Shown: positions 40,268 to 47,065 of the stretch, one piece after another
Position numbering within the stretch: position 1 is the first letter of the stretch
Layout of the letters: each line of letters starts with the position of its first letter
NCBI GenBank assembly: GCA_030867875.1
Contig: JAOWCC010001589.1
Coordinates: 147,657,745-147,721,744 of the forward strand
DNA length: 64,000 nt
Source of the DNA: Actinernus sp. WN-2022
Taxonomy: Eukaryota > Cnidaria > Anthozoa > Actiniaria > Actinernidae
Direction of reading: 5' to 3'
Translations under genes and position numbers: made by a program
The notes under the pieces: generated by a model
The model's database searches: none
What the model saw: the letters and a program-made list of their open reading frames with translations, nothing else
What the model was told of the DNA's origin: nothing

Positions 40268-40954
40268 CTACGTATTATGCATGTATAAACCGTCGAAGTT
40301 CTTTCGATACATCTCGGGAATATGCTTAGAAGTCTTATCCAACACCATGAAATCGAATGGTTCTATCGTAGCTTCTCGATATATGTCTTCGAATTGTTTC
40401 CGACTGATGTTTTTACAGTTATCATCAGCAATGTGTCTGATGTCCTTGTTATCTAATCCGCCAAATAGAACGAAGCACTTAGTATTGCGTCGAATGTATT
40501 TTGGCACATCGTAATAGCTTTGACACAAGTAAATGCAGTTACAGTTCTTATTTCTAGATAGCGAAAAGTATTCCTTAACGTTGTTCATATTTTTATTGTC
40601 GATCTTAATATCATCGAATACGATAACCTTATTAGCGTCATCATCTAAATCTTCAACTGGTATGATGTCTTCTGGATTGCATAATTCGACATTACACGCA
40701 TCGTCGTCGTCATCTAATTCCTCGTTAATGATATCATGGAATTCTTTTATTAGACTGTACTTATCCTGATGAGGATTTAGAGTATGTATCTTACATGAAT
40801 CGTAATTCATCCATTTTAAAAGCATATTGGTAAGCAGATTCGTTTTACCTTGACCCGTACTACCAACTAGCATAAAATGGCAATCAGGAAGCAAGAAGTG
40901 ATGTTTTGGTTTCTGACTTATTTTTTCAGTATCGTCAAAGTTGATTATATTCAT
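40268..40954 (-). CDS. FtsK/HerA-type genome packaging ATPase
   Basis: 228 residues, the usual size for Polinton ATPases. Walker A is GSTGQGKT (31-38) and Walker B is VIVFDD (110-115); an IYLCQSYYDVPKYIRRN segment follows with the glutamine and arginine expected for sensing and arginine-finger roles. By homology with the A32/FtsK-HerA branch, it would pump the linear genome into capsids using ATP. An acidic insert (EELDDDDDA) lies between the Walker motifs. It is transcribed leftward from the 27-bp divergent promoter it shares with the first spike-like gene, and is followed after 100 bp by the conserved unknown gene. Confidence 0.95.
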   Translation of the reverse strand: MNIINFDDTEKISQKPKHHFLLPDCHFMLVGSTGQGKTNLLTNMLLKWMNYDSCKIHTLNPHQDKYSLIKEFHDIINEELDDDDDACNVELCNPEDIIPVEDLDDDANKVIVFDDIKIDNKNMNNVKEYFSLSRNKNCNCIYLCQSYYDVPKYIRRNTKCFVLFGGLDNKDIRHIADDNCKNISRKQFEDIYREATIEPFDFMVLDKTSKHIPEMYRKNFDGLYMHNT

Positions 40955-40981
40955 CTACTATAATGTACGTATACAATATAG
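40955..40981. promoter_or_regulatory. 27-bp divergent promoter between ATPase and spike-like gene
   Basis: Only 27 bp separate two divergent ATGs. The plus strand contains GTACGTATACAATATAG and the minus strand GTATACGTACATTATAGTAG, so a GTATAC/GTACGT core is shared by both directions, each with its own TATA-like stretch next to the ATG. Confidence 0.6.
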
Positions 40982-41602
40982 ATGAGTCTTACGAAATTTG
41001 GAACGATTCGAACTGGAAGCAGCAATGAGTGCATGCATGAGCAAACACCAGTAAGAATAGTTAGTATTAATGCGAAAGAGATTTCACTCTTATGGCTTCA
41101 ACGCGATACAGATTGGATGGATATACCCAATTACGAAATACAGCTAACACCAAAAGGTACGAATATGATGAGACTATCATGCCGCCTATACATCTCAAAC
41201 AACACTGGAGGAGGTAATTTTTGGTTCCGATGGGTCCTATTAACGCCAACACCAGTTCCAGGGCACCATTTACAAACGATTATTGGTGTAAGTAATTTAC
41301 CAGATGCAGCAATTGGCTTGAGAACCAGATGTGCATTTGCATCACAACCGCCAAGAGATCCAGAGACAGTCGTTTGTATTTCAGACGTCTCTTTTCATGA
41401 GAATTTCGGTAACGGCATCCTACACACGTATAAGCTGCAGTGTAAGATCACTGATACAGGAACGATGGTATTGAATAGACTGTATAATGGCGCTAATGCG
41501 ACATGGAATGGATACATGAAATCATTAATAATGGTTGAGGAAATCACAGGAATGACCAAAAAAACTGCTCAAAATGGGATCAACGAATACGCATCAAACT
41601 AA
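40982..41602 (+). CDS. Spike/fibre-like protein 1 (jelly-roll-type head)
   Basis: 206 residues, mostly predicted beta strand. It begins MSLTKFGTIRTG, close to the MSYSIFGTLYNG start of the next gene; a short conserved N-terminal peptide like this is typical of capsid-docked fibres, such as the adenovirus fibre tail that binds penton base. The C-terminus has YMKSLIMVEEIT, a closing-strand pattern common to C1q/TNF-like and viral fibre heads. A trimeric receptor-binding or vertex spike role is inference. It is the first gene of the rightward virion block, directly before the collagen-like spike gene and the penton-like gene. No enzymatic motif is seen. Confidence 0.6.
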   Translation: MSLTKFGTIRTGSSNECMHEQTPVRIVSINAKEISLLWLQRDTDWMDIPNYEIQLTPKGTNMMRLSCRLYISNNTGGGNFWFRWVLLTPTPVPGHHLQTIIGVSNLPDAAIGLRTRCAFASQPPRDPETVVCISDVSFHENFGNGILHTYKLQCKITDTGTMVLNRLYNGANATWNGYMKSLIMVEEITGMTKKTAQNGINEYASN

Positions 41603-41603
41603 T

Positions 41604-41620
41604 GTAATCATATAATATAA
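41604..41620 (+). promoter_or_regulatory. Promoter-like motif before the collagen-like spike gene
   Basis: GTAATCATATAATATAA ends three bases before the ATG. The core TAATCATATAATATA is identical to the one before the major capsid gene. Confidence 0.65.
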
Positions 41621-41623
41621 GAG

Positions 41624-42973
41624 ATGAGTTACTCAATATTTGGAACGCTTTACAATGGTACGATAGAGCAAAAGGAAGGTAAGCGCGGACCACCTGGAAG
41701 GGATTCAACCGTTCCTGGCCCACGTGGAAGGGACTCAACTGTTCCTGGCCCAGCAGGTAAGGACTCAACTGTTCCTGGACCATCTGGAAGGGACTCAACC
41801 ATTCCTGGCCCACCTGGAAGGGATTCAACTGTTCCTGGCCCACGTGGAAGGGACTCAACCGTTCCTGGCCCAGCAGGTAAGGATTCGACTGTTCCTGGCC
41901 CACGTGGAAGGGACTCAACCGTTCCTGGCCCACGTGGAAGGGACTCAACCGTTCCTGGGCCTGGTGTTATGTATGGTAGTCAAACATTCAATTGTGGTAA
42001 TTTCGTTATGGATTCTAGTAATTGGGCGTCATCAAGCAGTGTAAGTTCATTCATAATCATAAATGATGCATACTCTATGATTAACATCGCTCCAGAACAT
42101 CAAGGTTTTAGAATCCTAGAGACATTTAAACCAAACTCGACGGAGAAGTTGACTATGACTCTACCAAAAAATGATAATCCAGCCTTAGGGTTAAAAGGCA
42201 ACAGTGACTACGCAGTTCGGGTCGAAGCTTATGCAAACGTTGGATCCATAACACTAAACTCTATATCAATTGAACAGAATTTAAGTTTCATATCGAACAC
42301 GATGAAAAATGGAAGGATAGGATCTACAAACACTGCTTTCCAAGAGCTAAGCATAACAACATCTACTAATGACACAGGTAAATTTTCATTTACATTGAGT
42401 CATAATCAGTCATCCAATCAGCTAATAGTAATCTATGTTGCAATCGTTGCTGGAGCATTAAATGCAAACACCTTTGTGAATCCAGCATCATTCGACGACG
42501 TCTCACTTATTATACCAACTCAAATTAAGGATATTGTACCAATTAGACCAACCATCTATGGTAATGTCATTAACGAAAGGCTAAGATATCAAACAAGAAG
42601 TGCGCTTACAGAAATTCCTAAGTTGACGGTCACATTACCTGGTGGGAACGTGTTATATCGAATACAATGTTGCTTATATATTAGATCGAGTAGAGACGAC
42701 ACAGATATAGTTTTCTCAAACAGAAAGAATGACACATACGTTAACGTATTCAATATGCGTATAAAAAGAGGGGCATATGCCGATGTTCCATTGAACAACG
42801 TATATTATTTGTTTCAAAGAGATGTGGATACAACATATTATATGATGATACAAACTCAATCTGGAGTCGTCGTTAACGTCAATTGGAATTCACAACAATC
42901 TTACATAACAGCTGAAAAATGGGATGGCCTGAATGTCGTACACGATTCATCCGATAATATAATAATTGGATAA
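41624..42973 (+). CDS. Spike/fibre-like protein 2 with interrupted collagen-like stalk
   Basis: 449 residues. The N-terminal docking-type peptide (1-12) resembles that of the preceding gene. Residues 25-114 are nine copies of a 10-residue unit of the form GRDSTVPGPX, encoded by a 30-bp DNA repeat (41696-41965). Glycine triplets (GPxGxD) alternate with a four-residue STVP interruption, so this is a regularly broken collagen-like stalk, not a continuous triple helix. Beyond it lies a beta-rich domain (~117-300, carbohydrate-binding-module-like in appearance), then a second beta-rich head (~315-449). Collagen-like fibres are known in giant viruses and some Polintons. The likely role is a host-contacting vertex fibre on the penton encoded next door; this is inference from architecture. 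Confidence 0.75.
   Translation: MSYSIFGTLYNGTIEQKEGKRGPPGRDSTVPGPRGRDSTVPGPAGKDSTVPGPSGRDSTIPGPPGRDSTVPGPRGRDSTVPGPAGKDSTVPGPRGRDSTVPGPRGRDSTVPGPGVMYGSQTFNCGNFVMDSSNWASSSSVSSFIIINDAYSMINIAPEHQGFRILETFKPNSTEKLTMTLPKNDNPALGLKGNSDYAVRVEAYANVGSITLNSISIEQNLSFISNTMKNGRIGSTNTAFQELSITTSTNDTGKFSFTLSHNQSSNQLIVIYVAIVAGALNANTFVNPASFDDVSLIIPTQIKDIVPIRPTIYGNVINERLRYQTRSALTEIPKLTVTLPGGNVLYRIQCCLYIRSSRDDTDIVFSNRKNDTYVNVFNMRIKRGAYADVPLNNVYYLFQRDVDTTYYMMIQTQSGVVVNVNWNSQQSYITAEKWDGLNVVHDSSDNIIIG
41696..41965 (+). repeat. Nine 30-bp coding repeats (collagen-like stalk)
   Basis: Nine in-frame 30-bp units encode the 10-residue collagen-like repeat. High similarity between units suggests that stalk length can change by slippage or unequal exchange. 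Confidence 0.92.
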
Positions 42974-42978
42974 TAATC

Positions 42979-42993
42979 TAACCAAACTGTATA
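42979..42993 (+). promoter_or_regulatory. Promoter-like motif before the penton-like gene
   Basis: TAACCAAACTGTATA directly abuts the ATG at 42994. Confidence 0.5.
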
Positions 42994-43734
42994 ATGCAAA
43001 CTACGCTATTCTTCGATAGTAAGAAAGGATTCGGTTCATCTGAAAACTTCACGACAAACTTCAATCCTCCATTGGAGCTAGACAGTACGAAAAACTATCA
43101 AATCTCGTTAATCAATGCATCAATGTGGTACTCTTGGTATAACATAACGAGTGTAAATAACAAGTTCAAATACTATAATGGTACAGCTTGGAAGACGATA
43201 ACATTATCGCCAGGAGCATACAACGTAATTGACATAAACGACACTATGAAGCACCATATGAAGCAAAATAGCGATTGGGACGTTGCTAACAGTAAGTACT
43301 ATGTCGATATTAAACCTAATTACAACACACTGAAGTCTGTGATTGAGATACGAAATGGTTATAAAGTGGATTTCACTATTGACGAAAGTTTTAGGACGAT
43401 ACTTGGTTTCGAATCTAAGATAGTTCAAGGCAACGGCTTTCACGATAGCGATAAGATTGTGCAAATCACAGAGGTCGATACTATTCAAGTACACTGCGAT
43501 CTAGTAACAGATTCTTACATAAATGGCAGTACAAGTTCGGTCATCTACTCATTCGTTCCATCGGTTCCTCCAGGTTACTTGATCAACATCCATCCTAACC
43601 AACGATTCGATATGAACATATCGAAAAGATCGATTAACAGTATATCGTTCTCGCTTAGAGATCAAAGTGGTAATTCGATAAGAATGAATAATGAGAGAGT
43701 TACGTATTACATCCATCTTAGTGAGATTGTGTAA
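42994..43734 (+). CDS. mCP: Penton-like minor capsid protein
   Basis: 246 residues, the usual length and position for the Polinton minor capsid protein just upstream of the major capsid gene. It is beta-rich throughout. The N-terminal MQTTLFFDSKKGFGSS, the PPLELDSTKNYQISLINASM segment and the C-terminal INSISFSLRDQSGNSI segment match the Polinton single-jelly-roll penton pattern as I know it. It would form the pentameric vertices of the icosahedral capsid and would be the natural docking site for the two spike-like proteins encoded immediately upstream. The TAA stop is also the first part of the next gene's promoter-like motif. Confidence 0.9.
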   Translation: MQTTLFFDSKKGFGSSENFTTNFNPPLELDSTKNYQISLINASMWYSWYNITSVNNKFKYYNGTAWKTITLSPGAYNVIDINDTMKHHMKQNSDWDVANSKYYVDIKPNYNTLKSVIEIRNGYKVDFTIDESFRTILGFESKIVQGNGFHDSDKIVQITEVDTIQVHCDLVTDSYINGSTSSVIYSFVPSVPPGYLINIHPNQRFDMNISKRSINSISFSLRDQSGNSIRMNNERVTYYIHLSEIV

Positions 43735-43745
43735 CCAATATGTAT
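43732..43745 (+). promoter_or_regulatory. Promoter-like motif overlapping penton stop; decides the next start
   Basis: TAACCAATATGTAT precedes ATG at 43746. By comparison with TAACTAATATGTATACG before another gene, the ATG at 43740 lies inside the promoter motif, so the second ATG is the likelier start. The TAA is the penton stop codon (43732-43734). Confidence 0.6.
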
Positions 43746-44087
43746 ATGCTATTAACGAGAGAACGATATACCAAAAGGAAAGTCATTGGTGGAAACCTCA
43801 TTGGGAACGTATTCGACAAAGCAAAGAGTACGCTTTCAACAGCTAGCAAGATAATAACGAGGCCCATTAATGCTTTAAAAAATGGATTGCTAAAACCCGT
43901 TATTACTAAGGCTCTTCCATATGTTAAACAGAAAGCCATCAATGTTGGCACTAAAGCGATCCTTCAAAAAGTAAAGCAGGGCGTTAGAGACGTTTCGTCA
44001 AATCCAGAGGTTCGGAAAGTCTTGAATGACCGGTCGAGAGCTATCTTATCGAATCTTATTGCTGGAAGAGGCATGAAACGATTGTAG
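43746..44087 (+). CDS. Small basic virion protein, candidate core/cement protein
   Basis: 113 residues from the second ATG (115 from 43740). It is strongly basic, with no cysteines. A central amphipathic stretch (ITRPINALKNGLLKPVITKALPYVKQ) is followed by lysine/arginine-rich helices. The C-terminal IAGRGMKRL contains an adenain-like (M/I/L)xGx-G cleavage pattern, fitting processing by the element's protease. The position between penton and major capsid genes and the composition recall adenoviral core or pVI-type proteins. No specific family is recognised, so the function is inferred. Confidence 0.65.
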   Translation: MLLTRERYTKRKVIGGNLIGNVFDKAKSTLSTASKIITRPINALKNGLLKPVITKALPYVKQKAINVGTKAILQKVKQGVRDVSSNPEVRKVLNDRSRAILSNLIAGRGMKRL

Positions 44088-44098
44088 TGACTTTTGTA

Positions 44099-44112
44099 TA
44101 ATCATATAATAT
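44099..44112 (+). promoter_or_regulatory. Promoter-like motif before the major capsid gene
   Basis: TAATCATATAATAT runs directly into the ATG at 44113, implying a very short leader. Confidence 0.65.
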
Positions 44113-45531
44113 ATGACTGAAGTAATTAGCCAATATTTTCAATTCGATGAATCGAACATTATCGATAACTCAACTACGAAATTCGAATATATCGAATACC
44201 TTCCAAGAGACTCTAATAACATGGATAAAGATGGCCAAAGGATCATCGAGACTCGAGATGAAGACGTATACCTGCTCCCACATAAGGCTATGTTGGAGGT
44301 GCGTGGTAAGCTGCAAACAGCTGCTAATGCTGATTATAATGCAACAGATATTGTATCGCTTGTGAATAATGCGTGGAGTCTATTTTCAAGTGCTCAATAT
44401 CAGATTAACAACCAAATAGTAGAAAGTGTGAATGACTACCTACCAGAAGCAAGCACAATTCTAAACACAGTCATGTTTTCTGATGACTATAGCCGTAGTA
44501 CTGCTAGTAATATGCTTTGGTTTAGAGATACATCAACGGGTACACCAACTTTAAAGTACATAACTGCAATTGCTGCAGTCGATGATGCTGCTAATGCAGC
44601 TGCCGTTCGAACAGGAACGCAAGCCTTAGTTGTTGCATACACACAAGACCAAACAGCTAATCTAGGTTTCACTGCTCGACAGGCTATCACGACAGGAGCT
44701 AAACAAGTATCCCTGCTTCTACCACTATCGCAAGTTTTCGGATTCTGTAAGGATGTAGATACTGTGTTTCGGAGTGTCAAACATACCCTTATCCTAAACA
44801 GAGCAACAGCAAACCAGTATATCATGAAAGATAATGCTGTAGGCGTTGGTAAATTTAAGATTACTCACCTATCACTATGGATGCCTAAAGTCGTTCCTTC
44901 ACTAGAAATTCAATCATACATTGATGCCAAACTAGTAAGTGGTTACATAAAGGACCTATACTTCGAGCAGGTACGTGTATACAGAACGATGTTCCAAGCC
45001 GTTGAAACGAACCCAACATGGAGAATTACAACACAGCCAGGTAGCGAACTTCCAAGACATGTCTTCATTGCATTACAGTCTAGTGATCGTCATCCAACAG
45101 CTAATGCACAGAATGTCAATAATATGATCTTCGATAATGGGAACCTAACAAGAATCAGTATTCGAATCAATAGCGTACAACATCCAGAAAGAGAAGTAGA
45201 ATGTAACTTCACTCCAGCTAATAGGAACTATAATAGATCGTACATGATGTTCATGGATGCCGTTAACAAATACCAAGATACCGATACTGGTAGTCAGCTT
45301 AGTGTTGAGGATTGGGCATCATTGTATCCAATACATCATTTTGACGTTAGTAAGCATTCAGAGCAGCTGAAAACAAGCATGGCTGATATTGAAGTCCGAT
45401 TTACCCTAGGTGGGAACTTCAGAAACATAGCTAACAATGCTGATATACCTTATTATGTTTATGCCGTAATCCTATCCGATAGGCACTTACAACTACAAGG
45501 CTTGTCTGGTAGAATGAATGTAATCGTGTAA
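44113..45531 (+). CDS. MCP: Double-jelly-roll major capsid protein
   Basis: 472 residues, close to the usual size of Polinton major capsid proteins. Several patterns match that family: the N-terminal FEYIEYLPRDSNN, the LWMPKVVPS and WRITTQPGSELPRH segments in the middle, YPIHHFDVSKHSEQL, and a C-terminal YYVYAVILSDRHLQLQGLSGRM. By homology it forms the hexon-like trimers that make up the capsid faces. Composition is unusually rich in alanine around residues 150-190, where the sequence looks like a variable loop between strands. It stands between the small basic protein and two paralogous core-like genes and is intact. Confidence 0.95.
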   Translation: MTEVISQYFQFDESNIIDNSTTKFEYIEYLPRDSNNMDKDGQRIIETRDEDVYLLPHKAMLEVRGKLQTAANADYNATDIVSLVNNAWSLFSSAQYQINNQIVESVNDYLPEASTILNTVMFSDDYSRSTASNMLWFRDTSTGTPTLKYITAIAAVDDAANAAAVRTGTQALVVAYTQDQTANLGFTARQAITTGAKQVSLLLPLSQVFGFCKDVDTVFRSVKHTLILNRATANQYIMKDNAVGVGKFKITHLSLWMPKVVPSLEIQSYIDAKLVSGYIKDLYFEQVRVYRTMFQAVETNPTWRITTQPGSELPRHVFIALQSSDRHPTANAQNVNNMIFDNGNLTRISIRINSVQHPEREVECNFTPANRNYNRSYMMFMDAVNKYQDTDTGSQLSVEDWASLYPIHHFDVSKHSEQLKTSMADIEVRFTLGGNFRNIANNADIPYYVYAVILSDRHLQLQGLSGRMNVIV

Positions 45532-45539
45532 ATTTTATC

Positions 45540-45560
45540 TAATTATACTACATATACGAA
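45540..45560 (+). promoter_or_regulatory. Promoter-like motif before core-like gene 1
   Basis: TAATTATACTACATATAC followed by GAA ends at the ATG (45561). It carries the TATACGAA form also seen before 47066. Confidence 0.6.
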
Positions 45561-46040
45561 ATGAGCTATATTAGAACAGGATTGAGTCTAAGCGAATCTC
45601 AAAAAGAATCAATTAAGAATGCTTACATCAATAAGAAAACAGTTAGCTTGAGATTGAACAACAATCAACTAACAGGAAGCGACTTTCTAGGACTGACTAA
45701 AGCGCAACGTAAGAAGGTGGTTGAAGCTAAAAGAGGAATGTCTGGAGTCCAACTAAAACTTAGTAAGACGCAAGTCTCAAAACAAGTCTCAAAACAAGGC
45801 GGATTTTTAGGTGGATTGGGTAATTTAGTGAAAATGATTGCTCCTATGTTCTTGAAGAAAATCCTACCAGCTCTTGGAATGGATGCTGCAACTGGAGCAA
45901 TATCTGGTTCTGTCTCTAAGGCTGTACAAGGAAAAGGCATTAAGAAAAAGAGAGGTAGACCAAAAAAGAAGGGCAAAGGACTCATACTTGGACCGAATTC
46001 ACCTTTTAAGGGCATACCATTACTTGGAGCAATTCTCTAA
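45561..46040 (+). CDS. Basic core-like protein 1 with AT-hook (paralogue of the next gene)
   Basis: 159 residues. The N-terminal ~75 residues (LSLSESQKESIKNAY ... VQLKLSKTQVSKQ) align with the same region of the next gene, so the two are tandem paralogues. A glycine-rich hydrophobic segment (GGFLGGLGNLVKMIAPMF, 80-97) could be a membrane-active amphipathic helix, and KKKRGRPKKKGKG (128-140) contains an AT-hook core and would bind DNA. The C-terminal LGPNSPFKGIPLLGAIL is a tail I recall from other Polinton proteins. The likely role is a condensing or lytic virion core protein comparable to adenoviral pVI/pX types; this is inference. VSKQ is duplicated at 72-79 by a 12-bp DNA duplication. Confidence 0.7.
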   Translation: MSYIRTGLSLSESQKESIKNAYINKKTVSLRLNNNQLTGSDFLGLTKAQRKKVVEAKRGMSGVQLKLSKTQVSKQVSKQGGFLGGLGNLVKMIAPMFLKKILPALGMDAATGAISGSVSKAVQGKGIKKKRGRPKKKGKGLILGPNSPFKGIPLLGAIL

Positions 46041-46059
46041 TCGTATTCAAATTATTGTC

Positions 46060-46078
46060 TAACGATATCATATATAGA
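46060..46078 (+). promoter_or_regulatory. Promoter-like motif before core-like gene 2
   Basis: TAACGATATCATATATAGA ends at the ATG (46079). This supports 46079 over an in-frame TTG at 46055, which would lie upstream of the motif. Confidence 0.65.
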
Positions 46079-46597
46079 ATGCCAACGAATTATGTAGAAA
46101 CATCATTAAAGCTATCTGAGGCACAGAAACGTAAGATAGCTTCAGCTGTTCAAAACAAGACATCAACTACCATTAGACTATCGTCTAGCGACTATCATGG
46201 TAATGATAAAATCAAATTGACTAATCAGCAAATCAATAAAATCAAAAAGGCCAAGTCGAAAAACGTTGGAGTAGATATTAAACTCAGTAAGACACAGTTA
46301 AGTAAACAAGGCGGATTCATTGGAGCGCTATTAGGCGGCTTGGCAGCAAGCCTGCTTCCCAATCTCTTAGGTGGTATTTTTGGTGGCAAGGGAATCGCTC
46401 TACCAGGTACTAATCCAAAGTCGAGTGGAAGAGGATTCAATCTTTCAGCTCTGAGGCCACCTCCATATATTGGATCTTGGAATTCTGACAATACGATCGG
46501 TTATGGAGCAAAAAAAAAGATCTCAAGAAAGAAAACAGCCAAAGGCCTCGTGCTTCCAGGGACAATCCTAAAGCGTCCATATTACGGAACGCGCTAA
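46079..46597 (+). CDS. Basic core-like protein 2, candidate upstream partner of a protease frameshift fusion
   Basis: 172 residues. The N-terminal ~75 residues are paralogous to the preceding gene (SLKLSEAQKRKI ... VDIKLSKTQLSKQ). A glycine/leucine-rich segment (79-103) contains three adenain-like patterns, LLGG (84-87), LLGG (96-99) and IFGG (100-103), so it is a plausible protease substrate. The C-terminus is basic. Near the end, codons GCA-AAA-AAA-AAG (46508-46519) form a -1 slippery run, and the protease frame is already open there. A condensing or membrane-active virion protein is the likely role of the unshifted product; a minority extended product would carry the protease. Both roles are inferred. 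Confidence 0.7.
   Translation: MPTNYVETSLKLSEAQKRKIASAVQNKTSTTIRLSSSDYHGNDKIKLTNQQINKIKKAKSKNVGVDIKLSKTQLSKQGGFIGALLGGLAASLLPNLLGGIFGGKGIALPGTNPKSSGRGFNLSALRPPPYIGSWNSDNTIGYGAKKKISRKKTAKGLVLPGTILKRPYYGTR
46510..46519 (+). promoter_or_regulatory. Candidate -1 frameshift site (A-AAA-AAA-AAG) into protease frame
   Basis: In the core-like gene 2 frame the bases are read A|AAA|AAA|AAG, so A-AAA-AAA and A-AAA-AAG heptamers are both in slip register. A -1 shift enters the frame that is open from 46489 (after a TGA at 46486-46488) to the protease stop at 47049. A possible stem (GCGTCC with GGAACGC, 46573-46592) lies ~54 bases downstream, farther than usual, so no convincing stimulator is seen. Confidence 0.5.
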
Positions 46598-46629
46598 GAC
46601 CACTGAGCAACATCGATATCGATAGCATT

Positions 46630-47049
46630 ATGAAAAAACTAAAGATCGCCAACTACATAGGTGCTTACAGTAAAGATATGCTACCTGATAGGATCAATAA
46701 TGACGGGTGTGTAGTAATCAATATTCAAGACTATTTTAAAGGCGATGGTACTCACTGGGTTGCCGTATATAACAATCATGATAATAACTACATCGAACAC
46801 TTCGATTCATTCGGCCTATTGCCAGCAGAAGAGGTAATAGAGCTTATGGAAACAAGCAACAAACAAATAGAGTACAATAGCTCGCAGATTCAAGATATGG
46901 ATAGCATTATGTGTGGTTATTATTGCATATTCTACATTCTAGAACGCTCAAAGGGTAGAAAACCTATCGACATCTTGTTAGACTTTCAGTTCAAACCATC
47001 TATGTTCAATGAATTGCTTATACAGCACTTCGCTTACGATATTATGTAA
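46630..47049 (+). CDS. PRO: Adenain-like (Ulp1-type) cysteine protease, virion maturation
   Basis: 139 residues from the first ATG. Catalytic residues are visible in family order: H42 in GTHWVAVY, D59 in HFDSFG, Q86/Q88 in SSQIQD, and C95 in MCGYYC. By homology it cleaves capsid and core precursors at (M/I/L)xGG-x or (M/I/L)xGx-G sites; candidates occur in neighbouring genes. The ATG is doubtful as the only start: the same frame continues upstream without a stop to 46489, and its last ~14 codons before the ATG encode PLSNIDIDSI-type sequence that I recall as part of other Polinton proteases. No promoter-like motif precedes the ATG. This points to a -1 frameshift product of the upstream ORF, or an unseen splice or non-AUG start. 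Confidence 0.93.
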   Translation: MKKLKIANYIGAYSKDMLPDRINNDGCVVINIQDYFKGDGTHWVAVYNNHDNNYIEHFDSFGLLPAEEVIELMETSNKQIEYNSSQIQDMDSIMCGYYCIFYILERSKGRKPIDILLDFQFKPSMFNELLIQHFAYDIM

Positions 47050-47065
47050 CGATATTGTATACGAA
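47047..47065 (+). promoter_or_regulatory. Promoter-like motif before PLA2 gene, overlapping protease stop
   Basis: TAACGATATTGTATACGAA ends at the ATG (47066); its TAA is the protease stop codon. It supports 47066 over the upstream in-frame ATG at 47009, which lies within the protease gene. Confidence 0.65.

Noticed and set aside
41580..41948. Antisense 122-codon frame opposite the collagen-like repeat, and the 41724-42044 frame
   Set aside because: Shadow frames produced by the 30-bp repeat; the sense frame has the coherent protein.
46055..46078. TTG as start of core-like gene 2 (adds eight codons)
   Set aside because: It lies upstream of the promoter-like motif, and ATG at 46079 directly follows that motif.
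47009..47065. ATG at 47009 as the PLA2 protein start
   Set aside because: It sits inside the protease gene; the N-terminal module begins at 47066, right after a strong motif.
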